From contig PERG01000001.1 of assembly GCA_002928535.1 (NCBI GenBank), forward strand, positions 1-64,000: a stretch of DNA of 64,000 nucleotides. The letters are read 5' to 3'. The position numbers were made by a program, and so were the translations under genes. Below are positions 17,264 through 25,934 of this stretch, piece by piece. The notes under the pieces were generated by a model, which had not been told where the DNA came from, made no database searches, and was given only the letters and a program-made list of their open reading frames with translations. Every line of letters begins with the position of its first letter. The stretch's first letter is position 1. The DNA is from Methylotenera sp. (GTDB taxonomy: Bacteria > Pseudomonadota > Gammaproteobacteria > Burkholderiales > Methylophilaceae).

Positions 17264-18240
17264 GCAGAATTTCCAGCATATTTAGCTAAATGATCTGGTG
17301 ACAGGTGGGCATATCGCATCACCATTGAGATGTCATGCCAGCCGCCTAATTCTTTTAAAACTGCTAAAGGCGTTCCATTTTGTACATGCCAGCTTGCCCA
17401 AGTGTGGCGTAAATCATGCCACCTAAATGTAGATTTATATTTATCCCTGCCTTGCTCATCTTTTCCATCTTTAACTACATCTATCTTGGCTCTGATTAAA
17501 GCCTTGTTCCATGAAGTTTTAATGCTTGATATTGGTTCGCCCTTATAAGTGAACACGTAATCATCATTTAAGCCTTCCTGGCTCTTTAAAATACCAATTG
17601 CATATGGTGATAAGGGAACAGGTATAGATTTCTTGCCTTTAGCTTCTGTGGCATCAATCCACGCCACAGCGCGATTCATATCTACACTAGACCATTTAAG
17701 ATTCAATACATTTGATTGTCTCAAGCCTGTAGATATAGCGAACTGTGCCATTGGCTTTAGATGATCTGGTAATTCTGCCTCTAATCGCTTCCATTCAGCT
17801 TTGGATAAGAAGCGCAATTTGGTAGTAGTGACTTTCTTACGGGGAATAGTGATTGCATCGCACCATCCGCGTTTGTGTGCCATATTGAGTGCTGCGCGTA
17901 CATTGTTAGCTACTCTGTTATAGCTTCCTGCGGATTTGCTATCTAGTGCATCGAATATTGCGTGACCATCAACGTGTGATAATGGGCGGTTAGGATACAA
18001 CTCTAGGAATGTTCTTAATGATGATTGTTCTGATGCTGTTCGTTCACTGGCCTTTAGCCATATTTTAAAAGCGTCTGTTAAGGTTTTTCCTGATTCTTTC
18101 TTTTGCCTTAGACTAACTTTAAGTTCGTCGTGGAATGCTTCTGCTTTCTTTTTGTCACTGGTGCGAGTAGATTGTCTAGCTCTCTGTCCATCGACTGTGA
18201 CATAAACCCACCAGATTTCACCTCGCTTGTAGAGTGACAT
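17254..18240 (-). CDS. int: tyrosine-recombinase integrase
   Basis: A 328-residue tyrosine recombinase. The N-terminus is of the MSLYKRGEIWWV type. Catalytic residues are visible: Arg in STGLRQSNVLNLKW near 193, the HDLRHTWASW box near 274, GGWHD near 298 and the tyrosine nucleophile in VMRYAHLS near 310. It catalyses site-specific integration into tRNA-Arg and transcribes towards attL, the usual orientation. The upstream excisionase-like gene overlaps its start by 133 bases in another frame. Confidence 0.95.
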   Translation of the reverse strand: MSLYKRGEIWWVYVTVDGQRARQSTRTSDKKKAEAFHDELKVSLRQKKESGKTLTDAFKIWLKASERTASEQSSLRTFLELYPNRPLSHVDGHAIFDALDSKSAGSYNRVANNVRAALNMAHKRGWCDAITIPRKKVTTTKLRFLSKAEWKRLEAELPDHLKPMAQFAISTGLRQSNVLNLKWSSVDMNRAVAWIDATEAKGKKSIPVPLSPYAIGILKSQEGLNDDYVFTYKGEPISSIKTSWNKALIRAKIDVVKDGKDEQGRDKYKSTFRWHDLRHTWASWHVQNGTPLAVLKELGGWHDISMVMRYAHLSPDHLAKYAGNSAVA

Positions 18241-18422
18241 TTTGAACCTTTAGTTTTAGGTGTGTATTTTGAGCGGATGTATTCGATTAAGTCAATATCA
18301 ACGAAAACCCATTTGCGCCCAATCTTGGCTGCTGGCAATTCGCCATTTCCTACCAATTCAAGCACAGTGCTTTCACTGGCATAGAGAAGTTTAGCAGCTG
18401 CTTCTAAATCAAGAGTTTCCAT
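18108..18422 (-). CDS. excisionase-like helix-turn-helix protein
   Basis: 104 residues beginning METLDLEAAAKLLYAS, a winged helix-turn-helix of the MerR/excisionase (AlpA-like) type, with the typical ending GRKWVFVDIDLIEYI near residue 45. It probably directs excision with the integrase. I start it at 18422 because AAGGAAA lies eight bases upstream; a longer frame upstream lacks a ribosome binding site. Its C-terminal tail (about 50 residues, polar) overlaps the start of the integrase gene. Confidence 0.75.
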   Translation of the reverse strand: METLDLEAAAKLLYASESTVLELVGNGELPAAKIGRKWVFVDIDLIEYIRSKYTPKTKGSKCHSTSEVKSGGFMSQSMDRELDNLLAPVTKRKQKHSTTNLKLV

Positions 18423-18588
18423 TAATAATTTTCCTTTTTTCCAAATCTTCTTTATACCCAACACACTCATGCTCGCCTTCAACTGTAGCCAAATTGTCTT
18501 TATGGATAGATATGCATATAAGCTTCCATTTCTTATCATCTGGATCAAGATAATCGGCACTATGGGTGCATGATTTACAGTTAGCCAT
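18409..18588 (-). CDS. small Cys-containing phage protein, unknown
   Basis: 59 residues starting MANCKSCTHSADYLDPDD, with a CxxC pair at the N-terminus and two later cysteines, so possibly zinc-binding. Its ATG overlaps the stop of the upstream gene and its 3' end overlaps the excisionase start by 14 bases, the tight packing typical of real phage genes. Confidence 0.65.
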   Translation of the reverse strand: MANCKSCTHSADYLDPDDKKWKLICISIHKDNLATVEGEHECVGYKEDLEKRKIINGNS

Positions 18589-18805
18589 TTGGTAGCTCTT
18601 TAGGCTCTTGATAGCGGATGATTAAGCTATTTTCTTCATGTTTATGCCTTGTCCATCCACCTTGGCAATCATAGAAAGTGCCTATCATGATTGTTGCGTC
18701 AATATTTCCTTTGCTGAAACTGCCAAGCGCATTCTTCTCAAAATCATTCTCTGGTGTAATCACCAACTGAACTACACCATCTTCAATGTATATCGCTGTT
18801 TTCAT
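18581..18805 (-). CDS. hypothetical phage protein
   Basis: 74 residues starting MKTAIYIEDGVVQLVITPEN. The start at 18805 has a good GGGAGAG ribosome binding site. No family recognised. Mostly beta-strand-like composition. Part of the closely packed left operon. Confidence 0.6.
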   Translation of the reverse strand: MKTAIYIEDGVVQLVITPENDFEKNALGSFSKGNIDATIMIGTFYDCQGGWTRHKHEENSLIIRYQEPKELPNG

Positions 18806-18815
18806 AATCTCTCCC

Positions 18816-18992
18816 TTAATGCGCCTTTGCCTTCGCTGCTTCGGCTTTATCAGCGCAATCAATCGCATATTGTAAGAACTGCTCCATATCCTCTAAATGC
18901 TTATGCACTTCATCAGATACGTTTTCTTTAATCTCTAGCAAATCCTCAATTAATGAAGTGATGCCTAGTGATATATCGTTGATAGTTTTCAT
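18816..18992 (-). CDS. small helical phage protein, unknown
   Basis: 58 residues, starting MKTINDISLGITSLIEDL, acidic and almost entirely helical by composition, ending in an Ala/Lys-rich tail. ATGA overlap with the upstream stop supports it. No family recognised. Confidence 0.6.
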   Translation of the reverse strand: MKTINDISLGITSLIEDLLEIKENVSDEVHKHLEDMEQFLQYAIDCADKAEAAKAKAH

Positions 18993-19297
18993 GGCTTATC
19001 CTGTGATATGGCTTGGTCTATGGATGACCTAATATTAGGTTGTTGCCGCATTTTCTGTGTGCTGATAGTGAACATTTCAACCCATGCAAGACCGTACCTA
19101 TCAAATTTAATATAACCATTTCGTGTCATCTCATCATCAAGCCATTGCATTCTCTTTTGGTCAGCCAGTAGCTGCTCATACTCTGTTATAGATAGGGTGA
19201 TGGTGTCTTGTTGTTGTAGAGGAATTGGGAACCACTCTCCATCTGGGCTGGTTCGATAATGCAATTTTCCTGCTATAAACTGTTGTTGATAAAACAC
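18989..19297 (-). CDS. hypothetical phage protein
   Basis: 102 residues starting MFYQQQFIAGKLHYRTSPDG, with a Tyr/Gln-rich front half and a helical middle (TEYEQLLADQKRMQWLDDEM). No family recognised. Confidence 0.55.
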   Translation of the reverse strand: MFYQQQFIAGKLHYRTSPDGEWFPIPLQQQDTITLSITEYEQLLADQKRMQWLDDEMTRNGYIKFDRYGLAWVEMFTISTQKMRQQPNIRSSIDQAISQDKP

Positions 19298-19299
19298 GA

Positions 19300-19809
19300 T
19301 TAATCCTCTTTTACGGTAATAGGGTTAGAGTATTTGTTCAATGCAAGCGCGGCTTTTGCTACACATAGTCTTAACTGGCTTTCAATAAAATAATAATTAT
19401 CTGTTCCAGCTGCATTATCCATACCCATGAATGCGATTTCTCGCAAAGCCTCAAGCAATACCTCTACAGAGGGTGGGGCGGTGTAAAGGGGGATTACGTT
19501 AATTTCTCTACCTACGCTATTGAGCTTTATCGCTTCTGCAACATTCTCAATTGAATCCGTAACTGCCGATCTTTTACCATCAGTGCCAATAAGTTTCCAC
19601 GCTACCGGCTCTGCTGATGTTTGCTCTGCAAGCTGTTGGCGTGTGTTCCAAGCATGTGCGGCATCGTGTTCATTGCCCATCTGTGGGCCTACTATGTGGC
19701 ATGTTGAGCCTGTGCATTGAACGCCATGGCTTTGCAACTCTAAGCCGCTAGTAGTTTTAAATCTTCTTCCTTCTGCACCGCAAAACGGGCAAGGTAATAA
19801 GTTATCCAT
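19300..19809 (-). CDS. Lar-like restriction alleviation protein
   Basis: 169 residues. The N-terminus LLPCPFCGAEGRR, a later CTGSTCH and NEHDAAHAWNTR match the Lar family zinc-ribbon domain, which in Rac prophage modulates type I restriction. The C-terminal part (EPVAWKLIGTDGKR, NVIPLYTAPP) is a segment common in phage accessory proteins and also appears in the 20740-21408 product. An anti-restriction role is inferred from the family only. Confidence 0.65.
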   Translation of the reverse strand: MDNLLPCPFCGAEGRRFKTTSGLELQSHGVQCTGSTCHIVGPQMGNEHDAAHAWNTRQQLAEQTSAEPVAWKLIGTDGKRSAVTDSIENVAEAIKLNSVGREINVIPLYTAPPSVEVLLEALREIAFMGMDNAAGTDNYYFIESQLRLCVAKAALALNKYSNPITVKED

Positions 19810-19872
19810 CTCTATATTCCTCTTTAATAAGCCCTAAACGGCTTTATTTTCATTCGGTTGCAGGGCTTGGCG

Positions 19873-20259
19873 TTATACTGATACGGATTCATTGGCGGCT
19901 TTGCGCGGGTCTTTGTATTCGTACCCAAGCTGTTTTTTACTAATACGGATAAACTCAACATCACTGTCTTTAACTGTAGTTTTGCCACCGTGAAAGCTAT
20001 TAGCGTTTGGGTAGCAACCCTCTATTACTGTGCCGTCATATAGCTTCACGTCATGCTGAATTTTTAATCTGTATTGAAAAGCATCTTTCTCGTAATCAAC
20101 CCACTGAAACAAATAAAAAGCGTATGGGCTACCTTTCATAATCAATGCGGCGAATATGTCACGCGGATAATCAATTTCGTCGTCGGTAATATTTGTTCCA
20201 AACATAACGCCCTTTCTTATGGCACGATCTCTAAGTAGACCTCTGCCCGTATAATCCAA
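19873..20259 (-). CDS. hypothetical phage protein
   Basis: 128 residues starting MDYTGRGLLRDRAIRKGVMF. Soluble, mixed charge, rich in aromatic residues. No family recognised. Separated from its neighbours by about 60 bases on the downstream side. Confidence 0.5.
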   Translation of the reverse strand: MDYTGRGLLRDRAIRKGVMFGTNITDDEIDYPRDIFAALIMKGSPYAFYLFQWVDYEKDAFQYRLKIQHDVKLYDGTVIEGCYPNANSFHGGKTTVKDSDVEFIRISKKQLGYEYKDPRKAANESVSV

Positions 20260-20309
20260 AATGTTTTTAGGTTCTATTCCTAATAAGGTTTAGGTATTCA
20301 CACATCCTC

Positions 20310-20399
20310 TTAACAGCATCCGTGTAAAAACACATAAGCACCTAAACCAACAACTACGCTAATGAATGGCGCAGCAATCACAAAGTAGGCAAGCTTCAT
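20310..20399 (-). CDS. 29-residue single-helix membrane peptide
   Basis: A short ORF starting MKLAYFVIAAPFISVVVGLG, essentially one membrane helix ending in two cysteines. ATGA overlap with the stop of the upstream DUF551 gene supports translation. Function unknown. Confidence 0.45.
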   Translation of the reverse strand: MKLAYFVIAAPFISVVVGLGAYVFLHGCC

Positions 20400-20743
20400 C
20401 CCTTTACCCCGCTTTCGATAGGTGCGGCTGGTAATGGCATCCAATGTGTTACTGGTAAAGCACTAAAGAACCAAACGACATCGTCGCCATCTTTTTTCAT
20501 GTATCGAATAGGCAGTGCATCGCTCGGGAATACCAGAACTTGTACTCCAACATCAGGCAGCCTCACATCAACGCTAATCCAATTACTCTGCCCCTGTGTC
20601 TGTGCGTAGGCTTTAGCGAAGGCTTCTAACTCATCGAAGTTGCTGAATACAATTTCGCCAGCGTCTAAAAACATTTCTGTCCAAGTCGGAAGGACTATTG
20701 CACCATGCTCTTTAGCCAACTGCTCTATAGTTTTACTCATCAT
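20396..20743 (-). CDS. DUF551-domain phage protein
   Basis: 115 residues. The C-terminal part has the DUF551 pattern: WISVDVRLPDVGVQVLVF near residue 56 and VTHWMPLPAAP near 99. Such proteins are frequent in lambdoid prophages, with no known function. Start is Met1 or Met2, both overlapping the upstream stop. Confidence 0.7.
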   Translation of the reverse strand: MMSKTIEQLAKEHGAIVLPTWTEMFLDAGEIVFSNFDELEAFAKAYAQTQGQSNWISVDVRLPDVGVQVLVFPSDALPIRYMKKDGDDVVWFFSALPVTHWMPLPAAPIESGVKG

Positions 20744-21408
20744 TTACCATCGCTTTCTGGCTGTGTAGGCTCTGCTGGCTGTGTGATTAGGTTGCGTACA
20801 GCTTCCGCGGCACGGTAAAAAGCTAAGTCGCGGGTGATAGTCCAATCGTCTTTGTTCTCTCCGCTACTTGCCAAATCATCTATAGCCTTAGCCGCCATTT
20901 CCAAAGCGTTACTCTGTTGGGGTGATGTGTAGAGTGGAATAACAATAGCCTCAACGCCGTCGTTCTTATAACCACTTTGAGCTAGAAATAATTTAGCTTC
21001 GGCTTCACTTGTAGAAGTCGCATACGTTTTATTAACTAGGCTTTTGGCAATGTATAAAACCGGTTCAGCGTTACTTTGAGTTGCATTGTTCCAGCCTTCT
21101 ACATAGGCGTTCTGATACACAATATCCATCAATTTATTGGCACTAATCTCCGCACAATTAATCTTGGAATGAAGGTCACAACCTAATTCACTGAACTTAA
21201 ATTCATTGGCTTTCTGTTTAATGCTAGCTACTGGCACGTTATTACTTTGGTTACGTGCGGCTTGCCATGCTTCCCATGAGTATTGAGATAACAGGCTTGC
21301 ATACTTACCGTCAGCTCTGCGCTCTAGTAATATTTCAGGCTTTAATTGCGTAACGCGTTTTTGTAAATCAGCTTCAAACTCTTTACGTTCTTCATCTATT
21401 GTTTTCAT
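20740..21408 (-). CDS. hypothetical phage protein
   Basis: 222 residues with a charged helical N-terminus (KTIDEERKEFEADLQ), WEAWQAARNQ near residue 45, and AIVIPLYTSPQQ near 160. The last element is similar to a motif in the Lar-like protein, so the two may share a C-terminal domain. Function unknown. Confidence 0.6.
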   Translation of the reverse strand: MKTIDEERKEFEADLQKRVTQLKPEILLERRADGKYASLLSQYSWEAWQAARNQSNNVPVASIKQKANEFKFSELGCDLHSKINCAEISANKLMDIVYQNAYVEGWNNATQSNAEPVLYIAKSLVNKTYATSTSEAEAKLFLAQSGYKNDGVEAIVIPLYTSPQQSNALEMAAKAIDDLASSGENKDDWTITRDLAFYRAAEAVRNLITQPAEPTQPESDGK

Positions 21409-21459
21409 AAAACCCTCAAAATCTATTTATGGTCATTAGGTCGTGTGGCTTGGCAAGCA

Positions 21460-21735
21460 CTATGCCGTAATCGAGATTGTTAATCCGAAGTTAATATCGC
21501 CCAACTTTTCGTTAGGTTTCCGCACGAATTTAACGTCTATTAATCGGTAATATCTAACCATGCCGCCGCCTTCAAATATGGTTTTGTCACTGTTGCTGAA
21601 CGTAGAAGAATGCAGCAATTTAACCATTCTGCATTTCTTATCTTTGTAGCCGTTTGGTAACAGTTGCTGCACGATGAATGTGCCGTAGTCGCAATTCTTA
21701 ACGCTTACAATGTCACCAACTTCAATGTTTTTCAT
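21460..21735 (-). CDS. hypothetical phage protein
   Basis: 91 residues starting MKNIEVGDIVSVKNCDYGTF, a beta-rich sequence like small SH3-type phage proteins. The start was set at the internal methionine with AAGGTTATCT before it. No family recognised. Confidence 0.55.
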   Translation of the reverse strand: MKNIEVGDIVSVKNCDYGTFIVQQLLPNGYKDKKCRMVKLLHSSTFSNSDKTIFEGGGMVRYYRLIDVKFVRKPNEKLGDINFGLTISITA

Positions 21736-21826
21736 AGATAACCTTTTGTTATGGCATATTGCCAATTCGCTTCACTTGCCTAATTAACCAAATACTGTTT
21801 TATTACTCTCATGGAGAGAATGTACT

Positions 21827-22279
21827 TCAGAACGGTATGTCATCCTCAAAATCATCAAAGTTATTGCCGCCTGACGCTGGTTTAGCTGGTGCATCTGCTG
21901 GTGGCGTTTGATCGTAGTCGTTGCCTTGTTCTTGCTGGCTTGCATTCGGTTTGCCGCCAAGCATCTGCATACTGTCTGCAATAATCTCTGTGGTGTATCT
22001 GTCAGCACCTTCTTTGGTTTGCCATTTGCGTGTTTGCAGACGGCCTTCTACATATACTGGCGCACCTTTTTTAAGGTACTCTCCGGCGATTTCCGCAAGC
22101 TTGCGATACATGACTATCGAATGCCATTCAGTTCGCTCCTGCTTTGCTCCGGCTTTATCTTTCCAGCTATCGGTGGTAGCAATACTGAAATTGCATACTG
22201 CCTCACCATTAGGCATATAACGAACCTCAGGATCACGTCCTAAATTACCTACCAAAATCACTTTGTTTACGCTCGCCAT
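21827..22279 (-). CDS. ssb: single-stranded DNA-binding protein
   Basis: A 150-residue SSB: an OB-fold N-terminal domain ([18 protein letters not shown], then [20 protein letters not shown]), a glycine/proline-rich linker and the acidic C-terminal tip DFEDDIPF that binds partner proteins. It supports phage replication and, with RecT and the YqaJ nuclease upstream, single-strand annealing recombination. Its start directly abuts the stop of an inserted HNH gene. Confidence 0.95.
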   Translation of the reverse strand: MASVNKVILVGNLGRDPEVRYMPNGEAVCNFSIATTDSWKDKAGAKQERTEWHSIVMYRKLAEIAGEYLKKGAPVYVEGRLQTRKWQTKEGADRYTTEIIADSMQMLGGKPNASQQEQGNDYDQTPPADAPAKPASGGNNFDDFEDDIPF

Positions 22280-22729
22280 TTACGCCACCTTTTTTAATAG
22301 TTGATTTAACATTGGATTTATATAATGAGCCTCGTAGCTTTTGCGTATGCAGCAAGCCTCAAAAAAATCATCTATGGTTTTATTGATTACAATCTTTCCA
22401 TGCTGCCTTACTCTTACTCTAAACTTTTCACCTCTAGGCTCAATTCCTGCAATGCCAAAAGCATTGATTTTAAATATTCTGCGATTTAGGCACTGGACCT
22501 CTCTGCTTGCCCATCTACAATTTTCTGGCGAATAATCTTTGTCATTGTCTATCCTGTCTAAAGTGTAGCCATCAGGTCTTGGCCCCATGTCAACAAGGAA
22601 ATTCTTTGATTCACGCCATTCATCACATACACCGATACCTCTTCCGCCATAGTTTGCAAATTGCTTATGACTAGGATTGGTGCATCGTCCGATCATATCG
22701 CCCCATATCCAATATATTTTCTTATCCAT
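22280..22729 (-). CDS. HNH-type homing endonuclease-like protein
   Basis: 149 residues. [20 protein letters not shown] near residue 54 is the signature of a phage HNH/HNH-like nuclease family, with a C-terminal AP2-like region ([18 protein letters not shown]). It is inserted in the same direction between the YqaJ nuclease and ssb genes with no intergenic DNA: its start overlaps the nuclease stop and its stop touches the ssb ATG. Its last residues (LLKKVA) echo those of the upstream gene (LMKKVA). Confidence 0.78.
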   Translation of the reverse strand: MDKKIYWIWGDMIGRCTNPSHKQFANYGGRGIGVCDEWRESKNFLVDMGPRPDGYTLDRIDNDKDYSPENCRWASREVQCLNRRIFKINAFGIAGIEPRGEKFRVRVRQHGKIVINKTIDDFFEACCIRKSYEAHYINPMLNQLLKKVA

Positions 22730-23352
22730 TAGGCAACCTTTTTCATAAGTTCAACTATTAAAGCCTGTACTTCTAATTCAGCTTTTAATATTTCATCCTC
22801 TAAATTATTAATAAATGCCTCATCACGATAGACGCGGATTACTAGCAATTTAAAGCGATCATCTGTGTCGCCATCGTATGAAATAAAATCAATCCATTTG
22901 CGACCTGTTACCCACAATCCTCCTTGCAATTGCGCCACATACTCGTCTGGCACTCCATCAATCCAGCGTTGCAAATGCACTTTTGGCGAGCTTGGCGACT
23001 TAATTTCAATCATCCCTTCACTACCTATCAAGCCATCAGGACTAACGCCTACAAAGTCATATTTAGGGTGCTTGATGAAAGCAATTTCTTCAACAAACTC
23101 TCCAGTTTTAATTTCATAACTTTGTCTCGCTAATGGTTCGTTATCATTGCCCCATTTGAGAGAATATGAAGTCATGCCACTAGGTTGATAGCCTTGAATT
23201 CTTTCAGTCGCAATATCCCAAATTAAATCTTCACGTTTTTGCGTTGGCTTGCCATCTTTCTTTTTTGCCAAAACATCATGGAATTTTGAACCAGTCCATT
23301 TACCGCAACGAAGCTGATGCCAATCTTCACTTTTCTGCAATATCTCATCCAT
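22729..23352 (-). CDS. YqaJ-type viral recombinase/exonuclease
   Basis: A 207-residue PD-(D/E)XK exonuclease of the YqaJ family: [16 protein letters not shown] near residue 7, [20 protein letters not shown] near 100 containing the catalytic Asp and ExK, and [19 protein letters not shown] near 133. It degrades one strand of double-stranded ends to load the RecT annealase, whose gene overlaps it. Confidence 0.92.
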   Translation of the reverse strand: MDEILQKSEDWHQLRCGKWTGSKFHDVLAKKKDGKPTQKREDLIWDIATERIQGYQPSGMTSYSLKWGNDNEPLARQSYEIKTGEFVEEIAFIKHPKYDFVGVSPDGLIGSEGMIEIKSPSSPKVHLQRWIDGVPDEYVAQLQGGLWVTGRKWIDFISYDGDTDDRFKLLVIRVYRDEAFINNLEDEILKAELEVQALIVELMKKVA

Positions 23353-24295
23353 TTACAGCCTCGCTTTCTTTTGTATATTCGCCTTCAATAACTGCCGCTG
23401 GCTTATTGTGCGTATCTGCAATAGCCTTAATGCGGTCACGTTCTGGAATGCCAACCAAAGCCTTGTCGTTCTCTGCTAACGCCTTCCAGGTGGTTTTAAA
23501 TGATTCTGTGCCGCCTTTTGCCGCTGCCTCCAAAGTAGCAACCAAGCCTTCAATTTTTTCAATGTCTCGCACTTGTTCTTGCTTGCCGTTAGGGTTACGT
23601 GTTGGCTGATTTGTGAGTTGTGGCAATCCTTCGCCACCGTCAGTATTTAGGTATTGAATTGCACTTTGTAAACGCTCATTAACTTTAGGCCAGTATTTGT
23701 AGGCTTGCTTAATGCAAGTCTTTTTAATCATTTCACCTTCGTCTGATTTCCAAGGTGAAGCTTTGCCGGACTTGTAAGATTGTGAACGGTCACGGATTGC
23801 ATAAACTTCGCTGATAGGCATTGAGTGCGTTAGATATTCACCATCTGCGGTCTTAACAACGCAGTACACACCGATGATTTCGCCTCTGTTCTTATCGAAC
23901 GGGCTAAACGTATGCAAGGGCGCTTCATCAAAGCCGCGTAGCTGGAAATTGTCGCTTGTATATACTATGGCGGCTTGTGCCCATTTAATCGCGCCTGTAG
24001 CGACTGCTAGATCAATCAAACCCATGTAGCTAATGTCTAGGCATATCTTGCCATCACGAGGCACTAGGTAAGCTTGTTTCTTAGCTGGATTTAGACTGAT
24101 GCCAATGGCTGCAATATTGGTGACCGCATCAATTACAGATTGCTTGTTACCAAGCGCAGTTTTCATTGCATAATCAGTAGCCAATGCTTGCATGGCGAAG
24201 CCAGATTCAGCTTCAAAGCTAATGCTTTTATCTGATAAACGTGATGCGAATGTATCTCGCGTTGATAAAACTATTTCTTGCAGTGCGTTACTCAT
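23345..24295 (-). CDS. recT: RecT single-strand annealing protein
   Basis: 316 residues. The RecT family core is visible: KKQAYLVPRDGKICLDISYM near residue 76 and KKTCIKQAYKYWPK near 190. It anneals complementary strands for phage recombination and overlaps the YqaJ-type nuclease gene by eight bases, the common two-gene recombination pair. Confidence 0.93.
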   Translation of the reverse strand: MSNALQEIVLSTRDTFASRLSDKSISFEAESGFAMQALATDYAMKTALGNKQSVIDAVTNIAAIGISLNPAKKQAYLVPRDGKICLDISYMGLIDLAVATGAIKWAQAAIVYTSDNFQLRGFDEAPLHTFSPFDKNRGEIIGVYCVVKTADGEYLTHSMPISEVYAIRDRSQSYKSGKASPWKSDEGEMIKKTCIKQAYKYWPKVNERLQSAIQYLNTDGGEGLPQLTNQPTRNPNGKQEQVRDIEKIEGLVATLEAAAKGGTESFKTTWKALAENDKALVGIPERDRIKAIADTHNKPAAVIEGEYTKESEAVNG

Positions 24296-24334
24296 CTGAA
24301 ACCTTTCTGGCGAGACTATGCCGCCATAGTTAAA

Positions 24335-24514
24335 TTAACCTTCGTATTCGCAATACTTGCCATCATCTGTTTTAGGGCTTGATGTAAACAAAGTTTGCAG
24401 AATCACTATCAGACAAACCATGAAAACTCCCACCATCTGCCAGCCTGATAAATCCATCATTGCAAGTAATATTGTGTTTACTATTACCCCTGCTATTGAA
24501 AGCAGAATTCTCAT
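24335..24514 (-). CDS. small membrane protein, unknown
   Basis: 59 residues starting MRILLSIAGVIVNTILLAM, with two membrane helices and a polar acidic tail. Start chosen at the ATG overlapping the upstream stop. First of three adjacent tiny membrane-protein genes. Confidence 0.5.
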   Translation of the reverse strand: MRILLSIAGVIVNTILLAMMDLSGWQMVGVFMVCLIVILQTLFTSSPKTDDGKYCEYEG

Positions 24515-24636
24515 GATGCTGCTACCAAAATAATTAGAGCTACTACTGTTAAGCCGCCAGCTAATCCTAAAGACTGGCAAATCTTGTTTGCTAAGTCTGG
24601 TTTCTCGCTGGTATCAATTCGCGCATAATCTCTCAT
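24511..24636 (-). CDS. 41-residue membrane peptide
   Basis: Starts MRDYARIDTSEKPDLANKIC and ends in one membrane helix (GLTVVALIILVAAS). ATGA overlaps with both neighbours support translation. Function unknown. Confidence 0.5.
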   Translation of the reverse strand: MRDYARIDTSEKPDLANKICQSLGLAGGLTVVALIILVAAS

Positions 24637-24749
24637 TTCGCCTTCTCCCTAATCACCGCATCCTGCGCTATATCGTCATTAATAAAATATGTTTGGGCTA
24701 TGCTCATGCAAAGGATGATTGCTATTGCCCACTTGTAAGGGTTAGTCAT
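24633..24749 (-). CDS. 38-residue membrane peptide
   Basis: Starts MTNPYKWAIAIILCMSIAQT, one membrane helix and a charged tail. ATGA overlap with the next gene. Function unknown. Confidence 0.45.
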   Translation of the reverse strand: MTNPYKWAIAIILCMSIAQTYFINDDIAQDAVIREKAK

Positions 24750-24751
24750 GT

Positions 24752-25021
24752 TCACTTTGTGGCCTCTTTATTGTCATTAGAGTTAAGGTCTTGACCAGCA
24801 TCATGCGGACTCTCAAAGTCAGGATCTCTACCATCAAGCAGGGCATTTATATCTTCGGCATCGAATATCCTTCTGCCATCGTTCAGGGTGTAGCATCTAA
24901 GCTTGAGTCCATTAATTTCCAATACTCCCGAATGTGTTGCGTGAGGCAAATCAGTTTCTGCGCCGTTATTGTCAAGAGGCTCCCATGCAACTGATTCAAG
25001 CAACTTTTCTACAGGTGTCAT
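24752..25021 (-). CDS. hypothetical phage protein
   Basis: 89 residues starting MTPVEKLLESVAWEPLDNNG, soluble and acidic, with a polar C-terminal tail. AGGAATG lies before the chosen ATG. No family recognised. Confidence 0.5.
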   Translation of the reverse strand: MTPVEKLLESVAWEPLDNNGAETDLPHATHSGVLEINGLKLRCYTLNDGRRIFDAEDINALLDGRDPDFESPHDAGQDLNSNDNKEATK

Positions 25022-25058
25022 CACGCATTCCTCACAACATAGTCAGTAGTGTCATTAA

Positions 25059-25343
25059 TCATTCTGGATAGCCTTCTTTAATCGCATAAACCTTAAACAC
25101 GGCTTCCAGATATTCTTTAACTCGTGCGCCTACTTCAATGTGCGCAGAATCAGCCACTTCTGCTACTAGCTCACGGAAACATTGCGCTTGCTTGTCATCA
25201 TCGAAAGATGCCCAATCACTAAAGTCATATGCAGTTCGCACGTTGTTAACAATGTCGTTAGCCACTTCGCTTGCGTAAGGCTTGCGAATAGGTGCTGAGA
25301 CTTGTGTCTTACGTTCTATGAAATCTGGTGTGGCTATGTTCAT
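25059..25343 (-). CDS. hypothetical phage protein
   Basis: 94 residues starting MNIATPDFIERKTQVSAPIR, helical and acidic after residue 25. No family recognised. Preceded by TAGGATAAG as a ribosome binding site. Confidence 0.5.
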   Translation of the reverse strand: MNIATPDFIERKTQVSAPIRKPYASEVANDIVNNVRTAYDFSDWASFDDDKQAQCFRELVAEVADSAHIEVGARVKEYLEAVFKVYAIKEGYPE

Positions 25344-25426
25344 TTTCTTATCCTAAAAAATGCAGGGTTACTTACTTTTGCTTTCGCCCTGCTAAGGCTC
25401 TGGAGGAGTTAGTGCACCTTCTACTT

Positions 25427-25645
25427 CTATTCAATAATTTCTAAATCTACGTTATGAGAAACATCTCCAACACAAGATTGAAAACACTCTCTATCGTTCT
25501 TAAATCTAAAAGCGCCCTTGTAAAACACAACATTTGCTTCGTAGGTATGTGGCTTTGAATGCTGGATATTTATAGTTACCTTTAACTTATCTCCGGCGCA
25601 TATTTCAGCGCCGTTAATATCAAACAATCCACTTTTACCGCACAT
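25427..25645 (-). CDS. YopX-like small phage protein
   Basis: About 72 residues. The N-terminal LFDINGAEICAGDKLKV resembles the beta-barrel opening of YopX-type phage proteins, but the protein is short. An upstream methionine (25678) is possible and would overlap the preceding gene more. Function unknown. Confidence 0.45.
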   Translation of the reverse strand: MCGKSGLFDINGAEICAGDKLKVTINIQHSKPHTYEANVVFYKGAFRFKNDRECFQSCVGDVSHNVDLEIIE

Positions 25646-25823
25646 AAGCTTTATCCATACGTGAGCGGATTTGTTCATTAGTCATGCCAGCATTAACAAC
25701 TAAACAGTTGCTGCATGAGCAAGTGATAGGCTCACGTTTCATGTACTGCATTGCGCGATAGCAAGACTCACGTTTAATAACTGGAATTACGAAACCGCCG
25801 ATGTTGTATTGTTGTGTTTGCAT
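25635..25823 (-). CDS. small cysteine-containing phage protein, first gene of left operon
   Basis: About 62 residues starting MQTQQYNIGGFVIPVI with a CSCSNC motif near residue 35 that could bind zinc. The second ATG (25823) is spaced better from GGAG than the first. It is the first gene downstream of the left promoter at 25935-25963, separated by a leader of about 100 bases. An antiterminator role would fit the position but no arginine-rich motif is visible. Confidence 0.5.
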   Translation of the reverse strand: MQTQQYNIGGFVIPVIKRESCYRAMQYMKREPITCSCSNCLVVNAGMTNEQIRSRMDKAYVR

Positions 25824-25934
25824 TTTCATTTCTCCGTATGTTTGCTTGCTCTATCTGCCCGTACTAAGCCAGCGCTTTGCTGAACCGTTCCAACTAGAAT
25901 CATTGGCATCGTTTAATTGCTTAACCGATGACGT

